This document shows, in pieces, positions 51,718 to 60,184 of a stretch of 64,000 bases of DNA. A program made the translations under genes and the position numbers. The DNA lies in the NCBI GenBank assembly GCA_036396535.1, contig DASWKR010000030.1, positions 62,001 through 126,000 of the forward strand, in the 5' to 3' direction. Source of the DNA: Acidimicrobiia bacterium. GTDB lineage: Bacteria > Actinomycetota > Acidimicrobiia > Spongiisociales > UBA5794. The notes under the pieces are model-generated. The model was not told where the DNA came from. It searched no databases and saw nothing but the letters and a program-made list of their open reading frames with translations. Within the stretch, counting starts at the first letter, position 1. Every line of letters begins with the position of its first letter.

Positions 51718-51740
51718 TTCCAGCCGGGCTGTTCGGGTGC

Positions 51741-52796
51741 TCAGCTCGTTGGCGGAGTCTCGTCGAAGTTGTAGAAGGTGCAGGTGACGTCCTCGCCGGC
51801 CGCCGTCACGATGCCGTCGACGCTGTCGACGCCGTCGGAGGCACCGTTGTCAGTGGCTCCGGTGCACCCGGCGCCGAGGAGCGTCCACGGATTTGCCAGC
51901 GTCTCGACGAGGTCGATGGTGGCGTCGCCCGGCGTGATCGTGAAGGCGACCGTCCCGTCGGCCGCCGTGTCGCCGCTTGCCGGGTCGGAGGCGCCGCCCG
52001 TCACGTTCGGGGTGAAGGTCCAGCCCTCGCCCGGCGACTGATCGCCGGTCGTGCCGAGATCACCGTCGCCGTCGATCACCTTGTTGACGGTGATCGTGCT
52101 CGAGCAAAGCTCGCCGGCCAACTCGGCCAGGGTCTCGGCAAGGGTGTCGAAATCGGTGGTGTAGACATCGCTCGGGCTGCTGGCGATCGCCTCGAGCTTG
52201 TCGACTCGCAGACCGTCACCGATGCCGATGGCGATCAGGCGGATGCCGGCGGCCTTGGCCTTGTCGGCCTGCCTGATTGCCTTCCGGAGCGCCTTGCGGC
52301 GGTTGAACTCCTCGGTGCTGCTCACCTTGTTCGGCCGTCCGTCCGACGCGAACACCATGACGTCTGGAACGTCACCGTTGGGGAAGAGCCGCCGCGCCTT
52401 CCTGATGCCGTCCTGCCAGTTCGTCAGACCGCCTCTCGTTATGGCGTCGAGGGCGTCGCTGAGGGCAGTCGTGTCGCTCGTGAAGTCCTGCATCACTCGG
52501 CCGTCACGGTCGAAGTCGACGACGGCGAGCTCCGACGGCGTCGCCGGCAAGAAGGCGTCGATCATCGTGGTGAAGGCGTCCTTCATCGTCGCCAGCTCCG
52601 TCTGGTCGATGCTGCCTGAGCTGTCGAGCACCATTGCCAGGTCGGTCCCGCACGACCCGTCGTCCTGAGCGTTCGCGTCTGTGATCCGCAAGCCGCCATC
52701 GGCCACGATGAATATCGAGACCGCCACTGCCAAGGCCATGAGAATCAGCGCGGCGCTGCGGCCGCGCGTCGAATCTGGGCGCGCTCTGGAGTTCAT
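51741..52796 (-). CDS. Exported VWA-domain protein
   Basis: A 351-residue protein. The N-terminus has a signal helix (RSAALILMALAVAVSIFIVADGG) with a basic n-region. The VWA domain follows with MIDAS MVLDSSGSID (about 57), TMKDAFTTMIDAF and DVMVFASDGRP. A C-terminal part of about 130 residues begins SSTITVNKVIDGDGDLGTTG; it resembles a prealbumin-like or SpaA-type repeat and ends in a two-cysteine strand. It could be a wall-associated adhesin, but nothing proves it. GGAAGG is 8 nt before the ATG. Confidence 0.85.
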   Translation of the reverse strand: MNSRARPDSTRGRSAALILMALAVAVSIFIVADGGLRITDANAQDDGSCGTDLAMVLDSSGSIDQTELATMKDAFTTMIDAFLPATPSELAVVDFDRDGRVMQDFTSDTTALSDALDAITRGGLTNWQDGIRKARRLFPNGDVPDVMVFASDGRPNKVSSTEEFNRRKALRKAIRQADKAKAAGIRLIAIGIGDGLRVDKLEAIASSPSDVYTTDFDTLAETLAELAGELCSSTITVNKVIDGDGDLGTTGDQSPGEGWTFTPNVTGGASDPASGDTAADGTVAFTITPGDATIDLVETLANPWTLLGAGCTGATDNGASDGVDSVDGIVTAAGEDVTCTFYNFDETPPTS

Positions 52797-53214
52797 GTGT
52801 TGCCTTCCTAGTCCTGCCCAGCGAAGCCCTTCGCCGAGTCACCCGCACCCAAGCGGTGCTGACACTACCCAGTGTGGCGACCTATGTGCCAGGCGTGTTC
52901 CCGAAGTTTTTCCCGAATCGCTGCGGAGACTTTGTCGCTCGCAGCATCGGCGCGCCCCGAACGGGACCCCCTCGCAGCCGCGCACTCGCAGGGTTACCGT
53001 GCAGCGCGATGGCACGGCTGCGAACCGCTCACGAGCTGATCGACCCCGACGCACCGACATCGCCGATCGTCACGAGCGAGATTCGCCGCCCGACTGGAGT
53101 CCCGTCGGCCCGCCGGAGCCGCCGAGGGAGGCAGCCAACCAGGCGGCGGCGCGGCACTGAGACTTCCCTGCGCACGCGGCGCTCAACGGTGCCGCGACGG
53201 TCGAGACACGACCG
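52797..53214. other. 418-bp intergenic region between divergent genes
   Basis: This is the longest stretch without a confident gene. It must hold the promoters of the VWA gene (minus) and the UbiB-type gene (plus). A -10-like TACCGT lies at 52995-53000. From it, a 69-codon ORF (ATG 53009 to TGA 53218) would overlap the UbiB start by 4 bp (ATGA), and a different frame (GTG 53000 to TGA 53160) also looks codon-like. Both are Arg/Pro-rich and neither is convincing; I do not call a gene. No repeat or RNA motif seen. Confidence 0.5.
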
Positions 53215-55182
53215 ATGAGCGCCGCCCCAATCGTTGCCGACGCCTTCTCGGCCGGCCTGGACATCCTCGTCGCGTTCGTGGTGGCAGTCGTGGCCACCAG
53301 CCTCTCCCTGCGACTCCTCGCCATCCGCCGGGGATGGGTCTCGGCGATGCTGTCGGGCCTCATCGGTTGGGGAGTGGCCTGGTCCCTTGCTCTGTCTCTG
53401 TCCGGCTGGGATTGGGGCTCCGAGGATCTGCTGCTGCACACGATCGCCATCGGCATTCCCGCCACCATGGCGGCCGCCGTCGGCCTCGATCTCGTCGCTC
53501 GACCCGGTTCGCTCGCCGTCGGTGAGCGGGCCGCGCTCTTCGTCGTGCCCCGGCCGCTGCGGACTCTGCGCCGGAGGATCGAGGTCCTCAGGCGATACCG
53601 TGAGCTCCTCGGGCTTGCCCGCAAGGAGGGATTCGGCCCGTCTCTGTCCGGCGCCGACCGGGGACTGCCCGTCGATGCGATCGGCATCCGACTGAGGCGC
53701 GTGCTCGAAGAGGCGGGCGGGGTCTACATCAAGCTGGGACAGATCGCCGCGACCCGCGTCGACCTGATCCCGCCCGAGATCTGCGCCGAGCTGGCCGAGC
53801 TGCAGAATCGTGTCACTCCCGTCGCCGCCGAGCTGATCAAGCCGGTCCTCGAGGCAGAGCTCGGGACCGGAGTCGACGCCGTCTTCGCCGAGTTCGACTG
53901 GGAGCCGCTGGCGGCGGCGTCGATCGGCCAGACCTACCGGGCCCGCCTCCACTCCGGCGAGCACGTCGTCGTCAAGGTGCAGCGACCGGGCGTGGAAGAC
54001 GTCATGGAGCGCGATCTGGCCGCCCTCGCCCTGCTGGCGGACATGGCCCAGCGTCGCACGCTCCTCGGCCAGGGGATTCGGTCGGGCGAGGTGCTCGAGC
54101 AGTTCGCCAAGAGCCTGCGCGCCGAAGTCGACTTTCTCGGCGAGGTGGACGCCATGATCGACATGGCCATCATGCTCGGTGAGAGCTCGCCTGTGCGGAT
54201 CCCGAAGGTGTACGAGGGCCTGTGCACCCGCCGCGTGCTCGTTCAGGAGCGCTTCGAAGGCATCACACTCGCCGACACGGCGGAGCTCGACGCATCGACC
54301 ATCGACCGCGATGCGCTCGCCCACCAGTTGCTTGCGACGACGATGGATCAGATCCTGCGCATCGGCTTCTTCCACGCCGACCCACATCCCGGGAACATCT
54401 TCGTGCTCGCCGACGGCTCTCTCGGCCTCATCGACTTCGGCGCCGTCGGCCGGCTCGATCCTATCCAGCGAGAGGCTGTTCGCGACATGTTGATGGCGAT
54501 CGCCCAGAGCGACGTTCGCCTCCTGCGTGAGAGCCTCGAGCAGGTCGCCGACGTCCACGACGCCCTCTCGCCTGACCAGCTCGAGCGAGCTCTGGCTCGC
54601 CTCCTCGCCGAGACGATCCGACCGACCGGCTCGCTCGAGCCGACCGTGCTCCAAGAGCTCGTGAGGACCGTCTCGCAGTTCGGTCTGCGCCTCCCCGGCG
54701 AGCTCATCCTCATGTCGAGGGCGCTCGTGACGCTCGACGGCACGCTCCGGGTCGTCGCGCCGGGCTTCTCCCTCGGAGCGGCGGCGGCGGAGATGATGAC
54801 GACCCCAACGGCGCGCCAGTACCTCGATCCGCAGGGAATGCTCCGCGAGTGGGTGCTGTCGGCGCTGCCCCATATCGGTCATCTGCCGGCCCGCGTCGAC
54901 CGCGTCCTCAGCCTCGCCGGCCGGGGGGACCTTCGGGTCCGAAGCGTCATGGACGAGGACGGAGGCCGCCTGCTCCGAACCCTGGCCAATCGCGGGCTGC
55001 TCTCGCTGATCGGCTCGGTGTTCCTGGTGGCCGCTTCTCTGCTGCTCATCTCCGACGACCCAGGTCCGATCGTCGCTTCAGGTGTCGGGTTGTTCGACGT
55101 CTTCGGGTACGGCGGCCTCCTCGCCGGCAGCGTCCTTCTCCTCAGAGTGGTAGCGGCGGTGGTCCGCGACGGGACCACCTAG
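53215..55182 (+). CDS. UbiB/ABC1-family atypical kinase
   Basis: A 655-residue protein. Two or three N-terminal helices (AGLDILVAFVVAVVATSLSL, LIGWGVAWSLALSLSG, ATMAAAVGLDL) precede the kinase core: VYIKLGQIAATR (about 171, the family KxGQ motif), LAAASIGQTYRARL (Ala-rich loop), VVVKVQRPG (Lys), FFHADPHPGNIF (about 387) and LGLIDFGAVG. C-terminal helices follow (LLSLIGSVFLVAASLLLI). The family is atypical kinases or ATPases linked to quinone or lipid homeostasis; the actinobacterial role is not known. ATG 53215 without a clear Shine-Dalgarno. Confidence 0.92.
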   Translation: MSAAPIVADAFSAGLDILVAFVVAVVATSLSLRLLAIRRGWVSAMLSGLIGWGVAWSLALSLSGWDWGSEDLLLHTIAIGIPATMAAAVGLDLVARPGSLAVGERAALFVVPRPLRTLRRRIEVLRRYRELLGLARKEGFGPSLSGADRGLPVDAIGIRLRRVLEEAGGVYIKLGQIAATRVDLIPPEICAELAELQNRVTPVAAELIKPVLEAELGTGVDAVFAEFDWEPLAAASIGQTYRARLHSGEHVVVKVQRPGVEDVMERDLAALALLADMAQRRTLLGQGIRSGEVLEQFAKSLRAEVDFLGEVDAMIDMAIMLGESSPVRIPKVYEGLCTRRVLVQERFEGITLADTAELDASTIDRDALAHQLLATTMDQILRIGFFHADPHPGNIFVLADGSLGLIDFGAVGRLDPIQREAVRDMLMAIAQSDVRLLRESLEQVADVHDALSPDQLERALARLLAETIRPTGSLEPTVLQELVRTVSQFGLRLPGELILMSRALVTLDGTLRVVAPGFSLGAAAAEMMTTPTARQYLDPQGMLREWVLSALPHIGHLPARVDRVLSLAGRGDLRVRSVMDEDGGRLLRTLANRGLLSLIGSVFLVAASLLLISDDPGPIVASGVGLFDVFGYGGLLAGSVLLLRVVAAVVRDGTT

Positions 55183-55281
55183 TAGTCCGGTATGGCTGTC
55201 CGGTCAATCGAGGGCGCCAGCCACACGGAGCAAGAGGTGGGCCTGACAGGACAGCTCTCGAACACCTTCGCGATCCGTGAG

Positions 55282-55324
55282 GCAGTTCCGATGGAACTGC
55301 AGACGGACTCGCCCCCGGCGAGTC
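55282..55324 (-). terminator. Two tandem hairpins after the tRNA
   Basis: On the minus strand the tRNA is followed by GACTCGCC-GGG-GGCGAGTC (55324-55306) and then GCAGTTCC-ATC-GGAACTGC (55300-55282). Both stems are perfect 8-bp helices with 3-nt loops. They probably terminate the tRNA transcript and also lie after the UbiB gene stop. Confidence 0.65.
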
Positions 55325-55328
55325 TGTG

Positions 55329-55402
55329 TGGGCGTTGACGGACTCGAACCGCCGACCTCTTCCTTGTAAGGGAAGCGCTCTAGCCAGCTGAGCTAAACGC
55401 CC
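55329..55402 (-). tRNA. tRNA-Val (anticodon TAC)
   Basis: A 74-nt cloverleaf. Acceptor GGGCGTT pairs with AACGCCC; D-stem GCTC/GAGC; anticodon stem CTTCC/GGAAG with loop CTTACAA, anticodon TAC at 34-36, reading GTA valine codons; T-arm with GGTTCGAGTCC. The discriminator base is A and CCA is not encoded. It is transcribed opposite to its neighbours. Confidence 0.95.
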
Positions 55403-55513
55403 CTGGGAACGGGACATGGTACCCGGCAGCCCGTCCGTCCGTGTTCTGATCGGCCCGGCTCGGCGCGACCTGAGCGACTCCTCCGGGCGGCCCGCTGGCA
55501 TACTGGCCGACCC

Positions 55514-56971
55514 ATGCCGCCTCCCGTCGCCCGCGCCCTCGTCTTCTTCACCAGTGCTGCGGTCCTCGTTCTGGAGATCATGGCAGGACGACTCATGGCG
55601 CCGTTCCTCGGGGTGACCTTGGAGACGTTCACGGGGATCATCGGCACGGTCCTGGCAGGCATCGCCCTCGGGAGCTGGGTCGGCGGACGGGCCGCCGACC
55701 GTTACGACCCGCGGGGGCTCCTCGGACCGGTTCTCGTCGTCGGGGGGCTCGGGGCGGTGGCGGCGCCGCCGATCGTCGACGCCCTCGGGCCGGCGATGCG
55801 AGCCGGTGGGCCGATCGAGATCGTCCTGCTGACCGTGCTCGGCTTCTTCCTCCCCGCCGCGGTGCTGTCGACGGTGACGCCGATCGTCGTGAAGATCAGG
55901 TTGCACGACCTCGCCGAGACGGGCTCGGTCGTCGGGTCGTACTCGGCGACCGCCACGGCCGGCGCCATCTTCGGGACGTTCGTCACCGGGTTCCTGCTCG
56001 TGGCGACGCTGCCGAGCCGTCCCATCCTGTGGGTCGTGGGTGGCCTGCTCGTCGGAGGAGGGGTGGCGGTGACGGCCCGCCCCTCCAGGTCATCCGGACT
56101 TGTGAGGCTGCTCGTCGTCGCCGTGCCGTCGGTCGGGCTCCTCCAACTCGTTCCTTCGCCGTGTGACACGGAAACGGCCTACTACTGCGCCCGGATCACC
56201 ACCGAGCCGGACCGAGCGACGGCCCGTGTGCTCTGGCTCGACACATTGAGGCACAGCTACGTCGATCTCGCCGATCCCACATACCTCGGGTTCCGGTACG
56301 CCCGCCTCTTCGGCGACGTGTTCACGACCCGGCTGCCCCAGGGGGCCGTCGACGGCCTCTACGTTGGAGGTGGCGGGTTCACCCTCCCCCGCTACCTCGA
56401 CGCCCTCCATCCAGGGGGGCGCCACCTGGCGCTCGAGCTCGACCCGTCGCTCGTCGACCTCGCGCAGAACGAGCTCGGTCTCTCCCTCGACGGACCGATC
56501 GAAGTCGCCATCGGCGACGCCCGGCTCACCCTCGAGGACGCACCCGACGATGGCTTCGACGTCGTGATCGGCGACGCCTTTGGCGGCCCCTCCGTGCCGT
56601 GGCACCTGACGACCAGAGAGTTCGTCTCGGCCATCCGGACGAAGTTGCGCGACGGCGGCATCTACATCCTCAACATGATCGACTACCCACCGCTCGGTTT
56701 CGCCACGGCCGAGGCAGCCACCATCGCCTCCGTCTTCGACCATCTGCTGGTGCTCGCCCCACGCGAATATCTCGACGGAGAGGACGGGGGCAACTTCGTC
56801 ATCGCCGGCTCGGATGCGCCGTTCGACGCCACGGCCATCTCCGCGCTGAGCCGCGACCGCCAGGAGCCGGCCATCGCATTGACCGGCCCCGACGCGGTGG
56901 CCTGGATCGGCGGAGCCGACGTGCTCACCGACGACTTCGCTCCCGTCGACCAGCTCATCACCACGCCGTAG
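55514..56971 (+). CDS. Spermidine-synthase-like protein with membrane domain
   Basis: A 485-residue protein. The first 230 residues are seven or eight helices (e.g. ALVFFTSAAVLVLEIMAGRLMAPFLG, IIGTVLAGIALGSWVGG, AVLSTVTPIVVKIRLHDLA) of the MFS-like or fused type. The C-terminal 250 residues are a Rossmann domain of the spermidine synthase type: GLYVGGGGFTLPRYL, LALELDPSLVDLAQNELGL and IGDARLTLEDAP, then DVVIGDAFGGPSVP. Such fusions are called fused MFS/spermidine synthases; a polyamine substrate is not shown, and key acidic residues may differ. CATACT lies 9 nt upstream of the ATG. Confidence 0.87.
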   Translation: MPPPVARALVFFTSAAVLVLEIMAGRLMAPFLGVTLETFTGIIGTVLAGIALGSWVGGRAADRYDPRGLLGPVLVVGGLGAVAAPPIVDALGPAMRAGGPIEIVLLTVLGFFLPAAVLSTVTPIVVKIRLHDLAETGSVVGSYSATATAGAIFGTFVTGFLLVATLPSRPILWVVGGLLVGGGVAVTARPSRSSGLVRLLVVAVPSVGLLQLVPSPCDTETAYYCARITTEPDRATARVLWLDTLRHSYVDLADPTYLGFRYARLFGDVFTTRLPQGAVDGLYVGGGGFTLPRYLDALHPGGRHLALELDPSLVDLAQNELGLSLDGPIEVAIGDARLTLEDAPDDGFDVVIGDAFGGPSVPWHLTTREFVSAIRTKLRDGGIYILNMIDYPPLGFATAEAATIASVFDHLLVLAPREYLDGEDGGNFVIAGSDAPFDATAISALSRDRQEPAIALTGPDAVAWIGGADVLTDDFAPVDQLITTP

Positions 56972-57019
56972 CGTTCGAGCACTCCTGGGCAGTCCCTCCG
57001 TCGAGCGGGAGGAGCGTCG

Positions 57020-57706
57020 TCAGGCTCTGGCTTCTTCGATGGCGGTCCAGACAGCCTTGCCGAGGGTGAAGGGCATGCCGGCGCCCACGACCGCGGCGCC
57101 CACGGCCCTCACGCCGTCGAACAACTCGAGGACTGCGATGAGCACGGAGCCGCCCGCGATCTCGCGTACCTCGGCGGCGAGGAGCGTCGGCGGCGAGACC
57201 TCACCGATGATGCTGGCGACCGACGACACGATGGCGCCGTTGAGCGCCGACTGGCTCCCGTCGACGTGTACCTCGGCCGTTCGACCGACGCTGTCGATGG
57301 CGCGTACCGTGACACCAGTCGCCGTCTCTTCGATGGCGATCCGCTCGAGGCGGAGAGGACCGGAGGTCTCCCTGAGCGGAGTGAGGCTCTGCAGATGTGC
57401 CGGGGGCGGCGTGTCGTGAGCGTCGGGGATGAGCGTTCCGAGACCTCGGCCGAGGCCCGCCTTCTTGCCGTTGCCGGGGAGGGGGGGTGCGTCGGCAGGA
57501 TCAGGTGTCTCCAGCCCGGCGTCGACGAGGAGGCGGCGAACCTCGACCGACACGTCGTCTGCGCCGCTCGTGCCGTCGAGCCAGACTCTGATGCGGGGTG
57601 CCCGTCCGTCGCGGGCGGTCACGAGCGCCCCTGCCACGCCCGGAACGGCCTGCAGTGCGTCCCGAAGCGCGGCGGCGCCTACGGCGGTGGACTCGAAGTC
57701 GCTCAC
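57020..57706 (-). CDS. Conserved hypothetical protein with ParB-like GLGRGLG segment
   Basis: A 228-residue protein I do not recognise. The first 80 residues are an alpha/beta domain (RIRVWLDGTSGADDVSVEVRRLL) like a small ferredoxin fold. In the middle is KKAGLGRGLGTLIP, nearly identical to the N-terminal motif of ParB (KGLGRGLGALI), followed by a Pro/His linker. The C-terminal 110 residues (LRLERIAIEETATGVTVRAI onward) contain repeats of strand-turn-strand and a final helix. The GTG start at 57706 has TAGCTT 9 nt upstream. The ParB resemblance may be coincidence or a membrane or DNA tether. Confidence 0.72.
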   Translation of the reverse strand: MSDFESTAVGAAALRDALQAVPGVAGALVTARDGRAPRIRVWLDGTSGADDVSVEVRRLLVDAGLETPDPADAPPLPGNGKKAGLGRGLGTLIPDAHDTPPPAHLQSLTPLRETSGPLRLERIAIEETATGVTVRAIDSVGRTAEVHVDGSQSALNGAIVSSVASIIGEVSPPTLLAAEVREIAGGSVLIAVLELFDGVRAVGAAVVGAGMPFTLGKAVWTAIEEARA

Positions 57707-57773
57707 AGGATGTTGAAGCTACCCCAGGCATCGAGGATCCGCACGTCGGGAAAACCGTCCTTCCGTGTGCTCG

Positions 57774-58172
57774 TCACGACTCGATCAGGCGGGAGCGCAC
57801 CATGATGCAGGCGTTCGCCAGATAGTCGAAACCCTCTGTCTGCAGATATGTGAGCACGGCAGGATTCTCCGCCCCCGGCTGGACCCACGCCTTCGTGTAA
57901 CCGAGTGATCGAGCTTGTCGGAGGACGTCGAGCGTGACGGGCGGCGGGACCACGTAGTCGACGATCGTCGGGGCGGTCGGCAGATCTGCCAGGGTCGGGT
58001 AGGCGATGTCGCCGTCGACGGTGGCCCGATTCGGGTTGACCGCCAGCACCCGGAAGCCCTTTCGCTTCAGATCGCGGTAGATGGTGTGCCCGTACTTCGA
58101 CGGATCGTCCGTTGCGCCGACCACCGCCACCACGGCGTCAGGCTCATGCAGCAGCTTTGCGATGTCTTCCAT
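57774..58172 (-). CDS. CoA-binding domain protein (YccU type)
   Basis: A 132-residue Rossmann-like protein. AVVAVVGATDDPSKYGHTIYRDLKRKGFRVLAVNP is the CoA-binding signature; IVDYVVPPPVTLDVLRQA and WVQPGAENPAVLTYL complete the domain. Function is unknown; some relatives are linked to succinyl-CoA-like chemistry. The ATG at 58172 is preferred because GAGG lies 5 nt upstream and the -10-like TAGGCT (58209-58214) would start transcription inside the first codons of the longer form; the alternative start is 58205. Confidence 0.83.
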   Translation of the reverse strand: MEDIAKLLHEPDAVVAVVGATDDPSKYGHTIYRDLKRKGFRVLAVNPNRATVDGDIAYPTLADLPTAPTIVDYVVPPPVTLDVLRQARSLGYTKAWVQPGAENPAVLTYLQTEGFDYLANACIMVRSRLIES

Positions 58173-58314
58173 GGCGGCCTCAACGTCGCGAGACGACAGA
58201 ATCATCGGAGCCTAGGAGATCTAGGAGGGGTCGATCGGGGATGCTTCCTCATGCGACCGCTGCCGCCGCCCGATCATCTGTCCTGACGATGCCCATCCGT
58301 AGGATCGCAAAGAC

Positions 58315-59538
58315 ATGACCGAGCCGATCGACCCCGACCTCGTGCAAGAAGGCACAGCCGTGAGCCGCTTCGCATGGCAGTCTCTCGGCCTCGTCGTCGG
58401 CCGAGCCGCGGCCCTCGCCACCCTGTTCGTGATCGTGCGCCACCTCGGCACCGAGCGGTACGGCGTGTTCGTCGTGCTGCTCGCGATGCTGGAGGCGGCG
58501 ATCCTCCCATGGAAGCCGACGGCACAGCAGGGCGCCTCGACCGCCCTGGCGCGCGGCGGGAGCCGCCGCAGCTGGATGGCGACGATGACCACCTGGTGGT
58601 TCGTCGGCTCGGCGATCCTCGTCCCCATCGCCTGGTGGTTCGAGAGCTGGCAGGCCGCCGTCGCGCTCCTGTTCGCCTCGGCGGCCAATGCCCTCATGAC
58701 GGAGCCGACCCCCCGTCACATCCTGGCCGGCAGGCAACGCATCATCGCCTTGGCGGTCCTCGTCAGCCAGGTCGTCCGGCTCATCATCATGGTCGGCATG
58801 GTCACCGCAGGTGTGCTCACCCCGACGTGGGCGATCACCATCCATGGCCTCGGGTACATCGCGGGCGCCTTCGTGCTGCGCCTCGACTACCGGGGAGGCG
58901 GAGAGCCCGTCGGGCTGCTCGCCAAAGAGGTCGGCGTCGAGGCTCTCAGATGGATCGAGGCTCACGGGCCGATCGTCGTCGTCGCGGCGCTCCTCGGCCT
59001 CGACACGGCGGGAGGCTTCGACCTGCTCCTCAAGTCGGCGTCCGCCGCGGCGCTCGTGATCTCCGGCATCGGGATGATCATGCTGCCCGAGATGGTCCGG
59101 GCACGAGAGCCGATCGCACAGATCATCACCCGCGGCATCCGGTTGCCGACGGTGATCTCGATGGCGATCGGCGGCTTGTTCGCGGCGGCGGCCTTGCCGG
59201 TGCTCGAGCTGCTGTCCGGTGCCGATCTCGATCTCGGACCGGCACCTGCTCTGCTGGCGGTCATCATCGTTCTGGCGCCGTGGATGGGCGTGTCGGGCGC
59301 CGCCCTCGTGCCGCTCGGGGCGACGGGATGGCTGCTCCCCAGCCAAGCCGCCCTCGCCTCTGCGACGCTCATCGCCGCCTTCACGGCGTCGAGCGGCGTC
59401 TTCTGGGCGGCTGCGGCGATCGCACTCGCCAATGTCGCCGGAGCCTCCATCCGCTGGCTCGGGCTGCGGTCGCGCCACGCCGCTCCATCGCTCTCCGACC
59501 TCGTGAGAAGCCCGTCCGTCGAGAGGGCAGGTGGGTGA
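58315..59538 (+). CDS. Polysaccharide flippase-like membrane protein
   Basis: A 407-residue protein with about 12 helices, MATE/Wzx type. The N-terminal FAWQSLGLVVGRAAALATLFVIVRHLGTERYGVFVVLLAML matches lipid-linked oligosaccharide flippases. It probably moves a lipid-linked glycan of the downstream locus across the membrane. TAGGAT ends 9 nt before the ATG, so near-leaderless. It overlaps the sugar transferase by 8 bp. Confidence 0.85.
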   Translation: MTEPIDPDLVQEGTAVSRFAWQSLGLVVGRAAALATLFVIVRHLGTERYGVFVVLLAMLEAAILPWKPTAQQGASTALARGGSRRSWMATMTTWWFVGSAILVPIAWWFESWQAAVALLFASAANALMTEPTPRHILAGRQRIIALAVLVSQVVRLIIMVGMVTAGVLTPTWAITIHGLGYIAGAFVLRLDYRGGGEPVGLLAKEVGVEALRWIEAHGPIVVVAALLGLDTAGGFDLLLKSASAAALVISGIGMIMLPEMVRAREPIAQIITRGIRLPTVISMAIGGLFAAAALPVLELLSGADLDLGPAPALLAVIIVLAPWMGVSGAALVPLGATGWLLPSQAALASATLIAAFTASSGVFWAAAAIALANVAGASIRWLGLRSRHAAPSLSDLVRSPSVERAGG

Positions 59539-60184
59539 CGAGATGGGCAGGCGGGCTCAGATCGCCGTGAAACATGGCCTCGACCGGGTCGCCGCCGCTG
59601 TCCTGCTCGTCGTGCTCTCGCCGCTTCTCGGGATCGTCGCCGCCGCGGTCAAGCTCGGAGACGGCGGGCCGGTGCTCTTCCGCCACTCCCGGCCGGGCCG
59701 AGGCGCAGCTCCCTTCGAAGTCTGGAAGTTCAGGACGATGGTGGTCGACGCCGACCGCCTCCTCGACGATTCAGGCCGGGCGACCGAGAACCGGGTGACC
59801 CCGGTCGGACGCATCCTCAGGGCGACGAGCCTCGACGAGTTGCCCCAACTGGTGAACATCGTGCGCGGCGAGATGTCGTTCGTCGGCCCCCGACCGGCAA
59901 TCCAGGAGCACCTCACCCGGTACACAGACGAGCAGATGCGGCGCTTCAGGATGCGGCCCGGCATCACGGGGCTCGCCCAGATCTCGGGTCGCAACACGCT
60001 GCCGTGGTCGGAGCGGATCCGGCTCGACAACCAGTACATCGACAACTACTCGCTCGCCATGGACGCCAGGATCCTCCTGGCGACCTTGCGGGTCGTGACC
60101 ACACGCGAAGGGATCGCTCCCGATCGCAACCCCGGCGAGGTGGACGATCTCGGCCCACCCCGCCCGGCATCAGATCAGCCGTAG
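59531..60184 (+). CDS. Undecaprenyl-phosphate sugar-1-phosphate transferase
   Basis: A 217-residue monotopic enzyme of the PglC/WcaJ C-terminal type. A single membrane helix (AAAVLLVVLSPLLGIVAAAVKL) is followed by catalytic blocks VWKFRTMVVDADRLL, SLDELPQLVNIVRGEMSFVGPRPAI and MRPGITGLAQISGRNTL. It starts glycan assembly by moving sugar phosphate to undecaprenyl phosphate. The GTG at 59531 overlaps the flippase gene by 8 bp. Its 3' end overlaps the convergent sulfotransferase gene by 10 bp. Confidence 0.92.
   Translation: MGDEMGRRAQIAVKHGLDRVAAAVLLVVLSPLLGIVAAAVKLGDGGPVLFRHSRPGRGAAPFEVWKFRTMVVDADRLLDDSGRATENRVTPVGRILRATSLDELPQLVNIVRGEMSFVGPRPAIQEHLTRYTDEQMRRFRMRPGITGLAQISGRNTLPWSERIRLDNQYIDNYSLAMDARILLATLRVVTTREGIAPDRNPGEVDDLGPPRPASDQP

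Noticed and set aside
53029-54882. Minus-strand open frame of 617 codons opposite the UbiB-type gene
   Set aside because: The protein is His/Arg/Asp-rich without recognisable motifs, while the plus strand encodes every kinase motif in order.
55183-55281. Small gene between the UbiB-type gene and the tRNA terminators
   Set aside because: No open frame with a start and supporting signals; about 100 bp with nothing distinctive.
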